This document shows, piece after piece, positions 19,993-28,559 of a stretch of 64,000 nucleotides of DNA. Every line of letters starts with the position of its first letter. Position 1 is the stretch's first letter. The position numbers and the translations under genes are program-made. Source of the stretch: Photobacterium frigidiphilum (GTDB lineage: Bacteria > Pseudomonadota > Gammaproteobacteria > Enterobacterales > Vibrionaceae); contig NZ_PYMJ01000016.1 of the NCBI RefSeq assembly GCF_003025615.1, forward strand, positions 1-64,000. The letters run 5' to 3'. The notes under the pieces are model-generated. The model was not told the origin of the DNA, made no database searches, and saw only the letters and a list, made by a program, of their open reading frames with translations.

Positions 19993-20985
19993 CTAGTTCA
20001 CCATCACATCAAGACGTGACACCGGGCGGTTAGACTCGGCATAACGTCGTGCTTTGCTAACAGCAGGGCCTTTCACCTCTAGTTGATCTTTACCAAAGAG
20101 TTGCGCAAGTTGATCATCAGCACTCTTTGTTAAAACCATCATTTCAATACGACGGTTCTTACCACTTTTAGGATCTTTTTTATTTACTGGCATACGTGCG
20201 GCCATCGCTGCTACTTGCAGAATATTCGCAACCGGAAGGCCGGAGTCGACTAACACCTGACGCGCTTTCAATGCCCGAGATCCCGATAAGTCCCAGTTAC
20301 TGTAATCACGGCGATGAAAAGGGATACTGTCTGTATGACCACTGATCACCATCCGGTTTTTTATCTGGCCCAGTACTGGGGCAAGGTTGTACAGCATATC
20401 TTCAAAGAAAGGGGTCATTTCAATGCCGCCACGCTGAAACATGAAATGATCATCATCATCTTGGATCAAAATTCGCAGACCTTGCGGTACAATTTCCAAC
20501 ACAATATTATTAGACGCCGACAGTGCTTCCGCCATCTCTTTCAACCCTTTAGCTAATATCGTCAACTGGGCGGTTGAAAGATGTTTGCCAGCCAACATCG
20601 AATTTAATTTAGGCCCACGACCCGCACTCGCTTTGTCATCTCCCTGAGGAGTTTGCTGCGCAACAGACGTATCCCTCTTTCTTTTACTATTGGTACTACT
20701 ATTGATAGGGTTTTCAAATGGAGATGCATTACCATCAAAATCAATGGGGTGTGGGCTGTTGGTGATTTCGAAAATGTTATCAAAAACAGAGGCGGTTTGC
20801 AGCCGCTGCTCAATTTCTATCCGCTCTTCCTGGGTTGTGATTCCCATCAACCACAACACCATAAAAAACGCCATCATCGCGATAGCAAAATCGGCAAAAG
20901 CGACCTTCCAAGCTCCACCATGATGCTCATCATGATGGCGTCGCGTTCTTTTTTTAACGATAATAATATGGGGTTCTTTACTCAT
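19993..20985 (-). CDS. lafU: Lateral flagellar stator protein LafU (MotB-type)
   Basis: A 330-residue MotB homologue. It has one membrane helix near residues 27-48 carrying the ion-binding aspartate D32 (AFADFAIAMMAFFMVLWL), at the same position as E. coli MotB D32, and a C-terminal OmpA-like peptidoglycan-binding domain (VISGHTDSIPF ... NRRIEMMV). With LafT it forms the stator that drives the lateral motor. Lateral stators of this type use protons, and the helix fits that class. It lies six bases after lafT and is last in the laf operon. Confidence 0.93.
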   Translation of the reverse strand: MSKEPHIIIVKKRTRRHHDEHHGGAWKVAFADFAIAMMAFFMVLWLMGITTQEERIEIEQRLQTASVFDNIFEITNSPHPIDFDGNASPFENPINSSTNSKRKRDTSVAQQTPQGDDKASAGRGPKLNSMLAGKHLSTAQLTILAKGLKEMAEALSASNNIVLEIVPQGLRILIQDDDDHFMFQRGGIEMTPFFEDMLYNLAPVLGQIKNRMVISGHTDSIPFHRRDYSNWDLSGSRALKARQVLVDSGLPVANILQVAAMAARMPVNKKDPKSGKNRRIEMMVLTKSADDQLAQLFGKDQLEVKGPAVSKARRYAESNRPVSRLDVMVN

Positions 20986-20991
20986 GATTGA

Positions 20992-21840
20992 CTATTGCCC
21001 TGTCATCCAGTTTTCCATCGTCGCAAAAGAAGGTTTAAATTCGCTATGCAATACTTTTCTACCAGCATCTAAAGCCAATAATGTTGGCTTTCCTTGTGCC
21101 TGTGAAACCAAAATTGCAGACACCATATGCATTGCCATCATTTCTTTTTTTACTTGGTTAGCAATGCTCGCAGCTATGGGTTCAAAAACTGCATAACACA
21201 TTAAAATACCAAAAAATGTACCCACCAAAGCGGCGGCTACTTTTACCCCGATTAAGGCTAAGTCACCACCAATACTTTGCATGGTCACGACAATACCGAG
21301 TACCGCAGCAACAATACCAAAACCCGGCATTGCCTCCCCCACTTTACCCAAAGCTTTCGAAGGGCGCATTAAATCGTCTTCTAAGGTATGCAGCTCTAAC
21401 TCTAATACCGCTTCTAAATCATGATGGTTCATTTTTCCCATCGCCATCATCCGTAAATTATCAGTAATAAAACTGACCAACACATTAGAACGCGTCACTT
21501 CCGGGTATTTATTAAAGATGCTACTGTTTTGTGGATTCTCAATATGATCATCGAGCTTTTTTATACCGTCTTTACGGATGATTTCGAGCAACTCAAACAT
21601 CAGCTCTAATACGGATTTGAAATACGCTTCGGTATACCCTTTACCAAACATCATCTTAAGTCGGGTCAGGATGTTTTTTAGTACATAAGGTGGATTTGAG
21701 ATCACCATTGCACCAAAGCCCGCACCAAGAATGATAATATATTCAGCGGGCTGCCAGAGCGCTAATAACCGTCCAGATGCATGGGTGTAACCATAGACAA
21801 TGCTTCCGAATACAATAATGAAACCAATAATAATTTGCAT
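20992..21840 (-). CDS. lafT: Lateral flagellar stator protein LafT (MotA-type)
   Basis: A 282-residue MotA homologue (E. coli MotA 295). Four hydrophobic segments are present, two at the N-terminus (MQIIIGFIIVFGSIVYGY, EYIIILGAGFGAMVI). The later pair includes the conserved proline motif MPGFGIVAAVLGIVVTM (171-187) and the VGTFFGILMCYAVFEP helix. The cytoplasmic loop between them carries the charged residues that contact FliG. GGAG precedes the ATG. It is cotranscribed with lafS upstream and lafU downstream. Confidence 0.94.
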   Translation of the reverse strand: MQIIIGFIIVFGSIVYGYTHASGRLLALWQPAEYIIILGAGFGAMVISNPPYVLKNILTRLKMMFGKGYTEAYFKSVLELMFELLEIIRKDGIKKLDDHIENPQNSSIFNKYPEVTRSNVLVSFITDNLRMMAMGKMNHHDLEAVLELELHTLEDDLMRPSKALGKVGEAMPGFGIVAAVLGIVVTMQSIGGDLALIGVKVAAALVGTFFGILMCYAVFEPIAASIANQVKKEMMAMHMVSAILVSQAQGKPTLLALDAGRKVLHSEFKPSFATMENWMTGQ

Positions 21841-21852
21841 GTGACAACTCCG

Positions 21853-22608
21853 CTAAACTGACTCTCGCCAATCCGTTAACATACTGTTTAAACTTTTCAG
21901 GGCTTTCTTATGGATCTGACTAACACGCGCCTCGGTTAACTCAAACACTAAGCCGATCTCTTTTAAATTCATTTCATGTTCGTAGTAAAAACTCAACATG
22001 ACTTGTTCTCGTTTCGATAATCGCGCTAAGGCCTGAGCCATTGCTTTTTTCAATGCCACGCGCTCGTAGCTGTTACATTGAAAACTCAAACCGAAGAATT
22101 GCTCACCGCCTTCTTGTAAGGCTTCCATACTGGTAAGGCTTTCGGCCTGGGTATCAACCCGACGTTGTTTAACGTCTCCCAGCTCAATATCCAATTCGGC
22201 GGCAACTTCTTGATCAGTTGGCATACGCCCAAGCTGACGACCTAAAGCCCGCTCGGTATCTCGCAATTCATGGCTTTTCTGGCGTGAACGACGCGAACGC
22301 CAATCCATACGACGCAATTCATCAAGAATCGCACCACGGATCCGCTGCACAGCCAGACGCTCTAATGACGCATCATCTTCATCAGAATAACGACGAATAA
22401 TATCGAGCAGTGCCATTAGGCCGATTTGCTCCATGTCTTCTAACGACATCACCGTTGTGACTTGCGCGGTAAGGTGGCGAACCACACGCTTAACTAAGCT
22501 TGCATGTTTGTTCACTAACCGCTGTTCACGCGCCTTCTGGCCAAGCTGATGGCTTTTTTGATAAGCATGAAGCCCTTGCGCGTCATAAGACATTGCTGCA
22601 CTGTGCAC
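21853..22608 (-). CDS. lafS: Lateral flagellar sigma factor LafS (FliA/sigma-28 type)
   Basis: A 251-residue sigma-28 family factor. Region 2 is visible as LVKRVVRHLTAQ ... MEQIGLMALLDIIRRY, region 3 around AALDIELGDVKQR-like sequence, and region 4 as LSKREQVMLSFYYEHEMNLKEIGLVFELTEARVSQIHKKAL, which contains the helix-turn-helix. It should transcribe late lateral genes such as lafA and the motor genes, and be held by the FlgM encoded at 39.7 kb. The start is GTG at 22608, supported by AAGGAG six bases upstream; ATG five codons later is the alternative. Confidence 0.93.
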   Translation of the reverse strand: MHSAAMSYDAQGLHAYQKSHQLGQKAREQRLVNKHASLVKRVVRHLTAQVTTVMSLEDMEQIGLMALLDIIRRYSDEDDASLERLAVQRIRGAILDELRRMDWRSRRSRQKSHELRDTERALGRQLGRMPTDQEVAAELDIELGDVKQRRVDTQAESLTSMEALQEGGEQFFGLSFQCNSYERVALKKAMAQALARLSKREQVMLSFYYEHEMNLKEIGLVFELTEARVSQIHKKALKSLNSMLTDWRESV

Positions 22609-22619
22609 ATCCGTCTCCT

Positions 22620-23114
22620 TTACTGGATCACCATTTTGGTGATCAGCACTTGATCGATACCATTACTGCTCGCCATATCATTCATGACTCTGCGTAGCTT
22701 ATCCCGCAATGCAATTTGCAGCGGCTCCATCACGCCTAGTTGCGTCAGATCGTTGTAGTGCTGTTTACTCAATAACGTGATCACCGCATTACGAATAACT
22801 GGCAGGAAGTCTTGTAGCTTATCGAGCTCATCTTGGTTGTAGCTCATTACCGACATTTCCATCATTAAATAATGAAGACGATCGTCACCCGGTACGCTCA
22901 CCACAAATTTTTTCAGTTCGAGGAATACCGGTTTTTTAACCCGCGCGGCAACTGGCACTTGTGGCTCGACGTCTACTGCCATTACCATGCTCTTTGCTTG
23001 TTGCTGGAAATACCACCAGCCGCCAGCACCAGCTAAAGCAATAACTAATACGACCGCAGCAATAATCAGTGGGATCTTTTTACTTTTATTTTCTTGTTTA
23101 GCTTCATCAGCCAT
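22620..23114 (-). CDS. fliL: Lateral flagellar basal-body protein FliL (LafF)
   Basis: A 164-residue FliL homologue. A short charged cytoplasmic N-terminus (KQENKSKKIP) is followed by a single membrane helix (LIIAAVVLVIALAGAGGWWYF) and a periplasmic domain with VEPQVPVAARVKKPVFLELKKFVVSVP and a C-terminal helix-strand region. FliL proteins surround the stator and stabilise it. Its position between fliK and lafS is that of lafF in Vibrio parahaemolyticus and Aeromonas lateral clusters. Confidence 0.9.
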   Translation of the reverse strand: MADEAKQENKSKKIPLIIAAVVLVIALAGAGGWWYFQQQAKSMVMAVDVEPQVPVAARVKKPVFLELKKFVVSVPGDDRLHYLMMEMSVMSYNQDELDKLQDFLPVIRNAVITLLSKQHYNDLTQLGVMEPLQIALRDKLRRVMNDMASSNGIDQVLITKMVIQ

Positions 23115-23134
23115 AGCAAAACCTTTAAATTTAT

Positions 23135-24403
23135 TTAAATCATGGATTCATAACGGCCAACAGATGTCGCCATTGCTGACCTCTGATCTGTTTTTTCACT
23201 GGCAGTTATAAACTGGTTAGTCATGATTTCTGGTTCATCACTTTGACCTGATTGCTGTTGCGACTGTTGGTACATACCACTTGAAACCGAAACATCGGTT
23301 AACTGCATCTGGCTACCGTCAAAATCAAACCGAAGGCGATCGGCATTAGCAGCCAATGCTTCGCGTAGCTGCGGGTGTGCCGCGGTAAAATGCACCGAAA
23401 CTTTGTCTCCATCCATGCGCAGGCTAACATCTAAACGCCCCAGTTCAGGCGGGTCTAAACGTATATGAGCATGTTGAATTTGATCACTTTTGCTCAGCTG
23501 TAGTCGAGAACGAAGCTGCTCAACAAGATCGCGCCCCCATTCGGGCTTGGTAATATCGACACTCGCCTGCAGCTGCTGGCTGACACTTGAAGAAGCAGCA
23601 ACCAATTGTGACGGGCTCTGGCCGTTAAGCGCATGGCTGGTATTGATATTATTCGCCACATTCATCGCTAATGGCGAGGCGGATGAGGTAGGCAGCAGCG
23701 TGTTGGCTAACTTATCCATCAGTGCCGTCTCATTCATCGCCATTGGGTTATCTGCAGACAATAGCGATCCATCTCGCGACATCACGGCATGTTTCGCCAA
23801 CGCAAAAGAAACGTCCCCCGCTTTTGCCTGAGCAAAAGAATCCGAGTTCTGAGTCAGAAATTGCTGTGCGCTTTCCAGCAGAGCCGCTTTATCTGTCCCT
23901 GTTGGTAACGCTTGGCCGAATGGGTTCATCGCCGATAACGGTTGAGCAACGGGCGTCGCTGTTGATTCCAACGATGAAGCCGTCAGCGCTTGCTGGGCCA
24001 ACGCTTCAGATCCAGCGGCTTCCGCCTGACCATTCGCTAACTGACCATCCACTAGCTGACCATTCACTAACAACGCCGCTTGTGGCTGTGCAGCGGGATC
24101 GGCGACTTGCGCTAACAACTGCTCGATTTGCAGTGCCAGCTCTTCGGCTGTCGGTAATGTTTCACCATCGGCTTGCGCGAGATTGTCTTGTTGCTCAGGC
24201 TCTGGCTGTTGTTTGATTTTTTGCTCGAACTGAGCAAAACTCATCGTGTCGCTATCCAGCTCGTTAGGCTTAACATCAGACGTTGCTGTCGATGACGACG
24301 CTTTATTTGAGCTGACGCTTTTTTCTGCAACATGGCTTGTTTTTACATTGCTTGTCGCGCTCTGTTGCGCTGCGATAGTGGCTGAAATATTCATGTCACT
24401 CAT
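23135..24403 (-). CDS. fliK: Lateral hook-length control protein FliK (LafE)
   Basis: A 422-residue protein with a low-complexity, Ala/Gln/Ser-rich N-terminal two thirds and a conserved FliK C-terminal domain (HIRLDPPELGRLDVSLRM, then VSVHFTAAHPQLREALAANADRLR). FliK acts as a secreted ruler that switches export from hook to filament proteins through FlhB. A degenerate 15-base tandem repeat (24028-24072) encodes LANGQ/LVDGQ/LVNGQ in the linker. It lies 20 bases before fliL and three bases after fliT. Confidence 0.88.
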   Translation of the reverse strand: MSDMNISATIAAQQSATSNVKTSHVAEKSVSSNKASSSTATSDVKPNELDSDTMSFAQFEQKIKQQPEPEQQDNLAQADGETLPTAEELALQIEQLLAQVADPAAQPQAALLVNGQLVDGQLANGQAEAAGSEALAQQALTASSLESTATPVAQPLSAMNPFGQALPTGTDKAALLESAQQFLTQNSDSFAQAKAGDVSFALAKHAVMSRDGSLLSADNPMAMNETALMDKLANTLLPTSSASPLAMNVANNINTSHALNGQSPSQLVAASSSVSQQLQASVDITKPEWGRDLVEQLRSRLQLSKSDQIQHAHIRLDPPELGRLDVSLRMDGDKVSVHFTAAHPQLREALAANADRLRFDFDGSQMQLTDVSVSSGMYQQSQQQSGQSDEPEIMTNQFITASEKTDQRSAMATSVGRYESMI

Positions 24404-24406
24404 TCA

Positions 24407-24694
24407 TTAACTGTTTTGCAAGTACGCAAGTACGCCTTCTTTATTGCATTCTTGCTGCTGGATCTGCTGCTGGGTGTACGCTTTTTCGCACTCACCTGCT
24501 GCAATCATGGTGCTATAAAACGCATTCAACCGCTGCAGCTGTTGTTTATCAGCTGCCGTTAGTGATTGTTGTTTAATTTTGGGAATCGCGTGCTGCAACT
24601 TGCTGTCTAGCACTCCAAGGGTTTGCCAGTCTTGCTCGGCCAAGGCCTTTTCAAAACTGCCTATAATGCCCTGAAGTTGTTGCTCAAGACTCAT
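24407..24694 (-). CDS. Probable lateral flagellar chaperone, FliT-like (LafD position)
   Basis: A 95-residue, mostly helical, Gln-rich protein (SLEQQLQGIIGSFEKALAEQDWQTLGVLDSKL...). It sits where V. parahaemolyticus has lafD and where other systems have fliT, the chaperone of the FliD cap. Sequence similarity to FliT is weak by eye, so the name rests on context. ATG 24694 overlaps the fliS end by 11 bases; a longer TTG start inside fliS is unlikely. Translational coupling to fliS is probable. Confidence 0.7.
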   Translation of the reverse strand: MSLEQQLQGIIGSFEKALAEQDWQTLGVLDSKLQHAIPKIKQQSLTAADKQQLQRLNAFYSTMIAAGECEKAYTQQQIQQQECNKEGVLAYLQNS

Positions 24695-25091
24695 TACCGA
24701 CCTGCACTCGGTTTGGCTTAAGAACCACCCAGCCTTCAAGAATGTCGGTAATTAAGCGGGTCACTTCATCAATCCCTTCAAGCTCATCATTGATATTGGC
24801 TTCAAACAGGCGTCTGCCACAATAATCATATAAACGAAACAGTTCGACGGTAACATCGCCGCCTTTTTCTTCGTCTAAGACCGAGCTAAGGCCATTTAAA
24901 ATGTCGAGACATTTTGAAATCATCATGCCTTTATCAGCAATCTGGCCGCGTTCCATAAAACCACGGGCACGGCTTAAATTGTCCAGCAGGCCTTCTAACA
25001 ACATCTGGATCAGACGGTGCGGGCTAGCAGCCGCGGCTTGGGCATGGTTTTGCGAATGTTGGTAGGCGCCTAGGCCTTCATTGTTCATCAT
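24684..25091 (-). CDS. fliS: Lateral flagellin export chaperone FliS (LafC)
   Basis: A 135-residue FliS homologue: a small helical bundle with the family-typical GAYQHSQNHAQAAAASPHRLIQMLLEGLLDNLSRARGFM-type N-terminal half and LFRLYDYCGRRLFEANIN later. FliS binds the C-terminus of flagellin in the cytoplasm, keeps it from polymerising and delivers it to FlhA. It lies between fliD and the fliT-like gene, as in other lateral operons. Confidence 0.92.
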   Translation of the reverse strand: MMNNEGLGAYQHSQNHAQAAAASPHRLIQMLLEGLLDNLSRARGFMERGQIADKGMMISKCLDILNGLSSVLDEEKGGDVTVELFRLYDYCGRRLFEANINDELEGIDEVTRLITDILEGWVVLKPNRVQVGNES

Positions 25092-25111
25092 TTATTGTGC
25101 TTCACTCTTTG

Positions 25112-26662
25112 CTACATCAGCATGCTGACCAGCATGCTCTGTGTCTGGTTCATTTGGGCGATTTGGCTGTCCATTCGCGCGTAATAGGCACGTAACGACA
25201 GGACTTTTGCTTCCATTCTTGAATCCAATTTTTCACGATCTTCTGCAATCTGCTTATTGTTGTACTCCAGCTGATCAATACGGCGATCGTAGGTACCACC
25301 ATTTTTGTGGTAGTCATCCAGTACCACCATCATTTTATCCATCATGCCGGTCTGGTTTTCTTCACCCAAAAACAACTTGGAAACAGCATCGAAATCATCT
25401 TCCAGTGCTTTATCCAGCTTCTTCTGGTCAATTTCCAACGTACCCTGACGGGTAGTCGTAATACCCAGCTGAGACAGGGTGTTATAGGTTGAAGCACTGT
25501 ATTCATCGCCAATCACGCCTCGCAGGCGGCTGACCATGCTGCGCGTTGCAGAATCACCCGACAGCGCAGCGGCCTTATCTTCACTCGACTTGGTGTAGGT
25601 ATTAACGGTTTCGATAATCTTGTTATAGTCAGCCACAAACGACTTGATGGTGCTGTTGACCGATGCCTCATCACGCTCGACCTTGACGTTAACCGTTCCC
25701 TTTTCCTTGATATTTAGGGTGATGCCATCGATCACGTTTTCCATTTTGTTGGTTGCTGAGGTCAAGGTCATCGAACCGAACTGCACCGTGGCATCTTCGG
25801 CAGTCTGCAGCGATTTCTGACCATTCACAGGCAAAGCAAGATCTAGGGTATTACCTTTGATATCTGCTGGCGCTATCGCCACCGTGATTGCCCCTATGGC
25901 ATTCGTCACTCCGGTATCTTTGCCGTTCAGCACCATGCTGATACCGTCACCAGAACGTACCAGAGTGGCTTTCACGCCATCATTGGCTGGATCGCTATTG
26001 ATTGCCGATTGTAATTCTTCGACGGTCACGCCATCACTGGTCAGACGGTCGATCGTATCTTGGTAGCCTTGCTGCTGGCTGGTATAGCTATCTAACCGAG
26101 CTTGGTCAAAATCCGGATTGGTCGATGTCTCCAGAATATCTTTGATTGCCGCCGCATCCGCCACCACATCTAAGCCGTGCTTATCAGCAATATCTTTGTA
26201 AACCTGATCGTGGTGAGCAGTTTTCTTGCCCCCCTCAGCAGTGAGCAAATCGCCTTTCACGGTCGCAATATCTATGCTGACCGCACCAAAGCTGATGGTG
26301 CCCTTAGAGAACGTACTGCCTTCACTCGTCTTGAACAGCTGATCGCGCTGGGTTTGCGCCAGCTGGGTAACTTCGAAGCTGTATTCGCCCGGCACCGCAT
26401 TGCTGTCGACCGACGCAGATAGCACATCATCGTTGCTTAGCTCCGCTTTTAATTTTTGGAGCTCGCGGCTGGAATTCAGATCTTCGACTTTGTCGCGAAA
26501 GCTGTTAATGGTGAACTGAATTTCTTTCAGCGCATCCTTCTCGGCATGGTTCATGCCCTCTTGGCGTGCAAGCTGATTCTCTTTCGGAGCACGCTCGGCA
26601 CCCACAATTGCGGCAATCATACTCTCGTAATCAATACCTGAACCTAACCCTGTCATTAACAT
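25112..26662 (-). CDS. fliD: Lateral filament cap protein FliD (LafB)
   Basis: A 516-residue filament cap (HAP2). The N-terminal D0 region reads LMTGLGSGIDYESMIAAIVGAE. The C-terminal D0/D1 helices include SVNSTIKSFVADYNKIIETVN, SQLGITTTRQGTLEIDQKKLDKAL and a terminal coiled coil. As a pentamer at the filament tip it inserts flagellin subunits. Two copies of the element TTGGCGGAGA lie in front of the ATG, one inside a small hairpin. It is probably first of a fliD-to-lafU operon downstream of the lafA terminator. Confidence 0.93.
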   Translation of the reverse strand: MLMTGLGSGIDYESMIAAIVGAERAPKENQLARQEGMNHAEKDALKEIQFTINSFRDKVEDLNSSRELQKLKAELSNDDVLSASVDSNAVPGEYSFEVTQLAQTQRDQLFKTSEGSTFSKGTISFGAVSIDIATVKGDLLTAEGGKKTAHHDQVYKDIADKHGLDVVADAAAIKDILETSTNPDFDQARLDSYTSQQQGYQDTIDRLTSDGVTVEELQSAINSDPANDGVKATLVRSGDGISMVLNGKDTGVTNAIGAITVAIAPADIKGNTLDLALPVNGQKSLQTAEDATVQFGSMTLTSATNKMENVIDGITLNIKEKGTVNVKVERDEASVNSTIKSFVADYNKIIETVNTYTKSSEDKAAALSGDSATRSMVSRLRGVIGDEYSASTYNTLSQLGITTTRQGTLEIDQKKLDKALEDDFDAVSKLFLGEENQTGMMDKMMVVLDDYHKNGGTYDRRIDQLEYNNKQIAEDREKLDSRMEAKVLSLRAYYARMDSQIAQMNQTQSMLVSMLM

Positions 26663-26845
26663 GATTTACTCTCCGCCAACTTGAATCTCCGCCAAGGAGA
26701 ATATTTACCTATATCAGCTTTAATCGCCTATAACGTATGCTGCGCAATATAGTGCACAAACCATTACGCTAACGACAATAAGCAAAAAACATACCACATT
26801 TAATTTATTGATTTTAAAGGGTGTGGTCGGTTTTATAAAGGCCAG

Positions 26846-26876
26846 ATAAAAAGAAAGCGGAAGTAATACTTCCGCT
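26846..26876 (-). terminator. Rho-independent terminator of lafA
   Basis: On the minus strand the perfect nine-base stem AGCGGAAGT / ACTTCCGCT with a three-base loop is followed by TTCTTTTT, 48 bases after the lafA stop. The rest of the 26663-26923 spacer holds the fliD leader. Confidence 0.88.
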
Positions 26877-26923
26877 CTGATAGGTATGGCAAACCGATGC
26901 TTGCCACTGGCTGACTACGAAAA

Positions 26924-28192
26924 TTAACGTAGTAGCTGAGAAACCATGCTTGGCATTTGGTTTGCCTGTGAAAGCACAGTAATACCCGCTTGCATCATTG
27001 TGTTCTGCTTAGTCATGTTGGCAGATTCTGCCGCGATGTCTGCATCCATAATACGGCCTTTAGCAACAGACATATTCTCTGCGATGTTGCCAAGGTTGTT
27101 GATAGTAGAACCGAAACGGTTTTGAGTTGCACCTAGGTCAGCACGAATACCACCCACATTTTCAATCATTGTGTCAATTTGACTTACCGCAATGCCAGCA
27201 CCAACGGCTGTATCAATCGCACCTATACTTGATGTATCTAGGTCTGCTGAGTCAACTTTAACATTGATGGTGTTACCAGAATTAGTCGAACCACCCGCGG
27301 CTGCAAATGCGTTAACCGCATCAATCATAGCTGTTGCTTCAGCCATTGTTGGAGTAGCAGCGTCCCTAGCAGTCGCATAAGTATCAGCCTTAGCAGAGAA
27401 TGCTCCTAAATCAGTCATTTGCTGAACAAGATCGTCTGGTAACTCAACCTTATCTAACGTAGTGGCACCACCGGTAATTGCCGCGCCATCTTTCGTTTCT
27501 GTGATACCAAGTGCCTTTAATGCTTCAACGCCGTCAGCAGATATTGTTGCGTTACTCGCAATCGCAGCGTCGTCTAATTCTCCAGCCCCAGTCGTGATTT
27601 TCTTAATAGTCGCAAGCGTACTCGTTCCCATATAACTTTCAAGTGCATCTTCGATACCAGCTAATGTCTCAGCGCTAGCGTTCGCTGGTGTTGTCTCATC
27701 AGCTACAGCAGCTTTCAATGTCTTAACATCAACATCAGCACCCACCTGGAAATCAATACCAGTAGACAGCTTGTCAAACAGCTTCTCGCCTTTACCGAAC
27801 GTCGTCGTATCTACGATACGATCTAGCTCTTTGGTTAGTGCCTGAAATTCTTTATTCAGTGCAGTTCGGTCTGAATCTGAGTTAGAACCGTTTTTAGACT
27901 GAACAGCCAGATCACGCTGACGCTGAAGAATGTTGGTGAACTCTTGCAGAGAACCTTCAGCTGTTTGCGCCATAGAGATGCCATCGTTGGCGTTACGCTG
28001 TGCAACTTTTAGGCCGTTAACCTGAGAATCCATACGGTTAGCAATTTGTAGGCCCGCCGCATCATCTTTTGCGCTGTTAATACGCAAGCCAGTAGACAGA
28101 CGCTCTAGTGAACCGTTTAGTGAGCCCTGAGTGCTTTGTAGGTTACGCTGGGCATTCATTGATGCAAAGTTAGTGTTGATGGACATCGCCAT
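26924..28192 (-). CDS. lafA: Lateral flagellin LafA
   Basis: A 422-residue flagellin. The conserved N-terminal D0/D1 ([50 protein letters not shown]) and C-terminal D1/D0 ([14 protein letters not shown], ending in MVSQLLR) are typical. The central part (about 170-310) is variable and rich in Ala, Asp and Thr. It polymerises into the lateral filament used for swarming. The polar flagellins are not in this window. It is a monocistronic unit between its own terminator and a sigma-28-like promoter. Confidence 0.95.
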   Translation of the reverse strand: MAMSINTNFASMNAQRNLQSTQGSLNGSLERLSTGLRINSAKDDAAGLQIANRMDSQVNGLKVAQRNANDGISMAQTAEGSLQEFTNILQRQRDLAVQSKNGSNSDSDRTALNKEFQALTKELDRIVDTTTFGKGEKLFDKLSTGIDFQVGADVDVKTLKAAVADETTPANASAETLAGIEDALESYMGTSTLATIKKITTGAGELDDAAIASNATISADGVEALKALGITETKDGAAITGGATTLDKVELPDDLVQQMTDLGAFSAKADTYATARDAATPTMAEATAMIDAVNAFAAAGGSTNSGNTINVKVDSADLDTSSIGAIDTAVGAGIAVSQIDTMIENVGGIRADLGATQNRFGSTINNLGNIAENMSVAKGRIMDADIAAESANMTKQNTMMQAGITVLSQANQMPSMVSQLLR

Positions 28193-28250
28193 GATAAGTA
28201 TTCCTTTAATTCGGTATAAAAATGTTATTTTTAATTAAACAAGCAACATC

Positions 28251-28280
28251 TCTATCGGGGCGATGAAGACATTACCGCTT
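28251..28280 (-). promoter_or_regulatory. Possible sigma-28 (LafS) promoter of lafA
   Basis: On the minus strand CCCCGATAGA (28251-28260) resembles the sigma-28 -10 element GCCGATAA, about 60 bases before the lafA ATG. The corresponding -35 region (GCGGTAAT, about 28273-28280) is a poor match to TAAAG, so the call is tentative. Confidence 0.4.
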
Positions 28281-28472
28281 TGTTGTTACCTTTTTAATGC
28301 GACCCATTTTTTAATTGCTTAAACACTTTATTCACTTTATTGATAATAAGACTAAGTAAGAGTGACATTACTGCCAAGGTTCAAGGCTGAACGCTTATCG
28401 GTGAGTGGCTGATGACTATCTAACGACGTTTTATCTGTCAGTCTGTCTAGTTGACTAGTCCTAAAAGACAAA

Positions 28473-28503
28473 AAGCAAAAAGCGAACCAGAGGCTCGCTT
28501 TTT
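28473..28503 (-). terminator. Rho-independent terminator of the flgB-lafW operon
   Basis: On the minus strand AGCGAGCC / GGTTCGCT (one G-T pair, three-base loop) is followed by a T-rich tract, about 60 bases after the stop of the gene at 28560-29645. The spacer from here to lafA (28193-28472) otherwise contains only the lafA promoter region. Confidence 0.82.
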
Positions 28504-28559
28504 TATGTCACGACTGATGTCGTCGTGAGGACGTTAAGTTAATGTCAGGTAAATAATGG

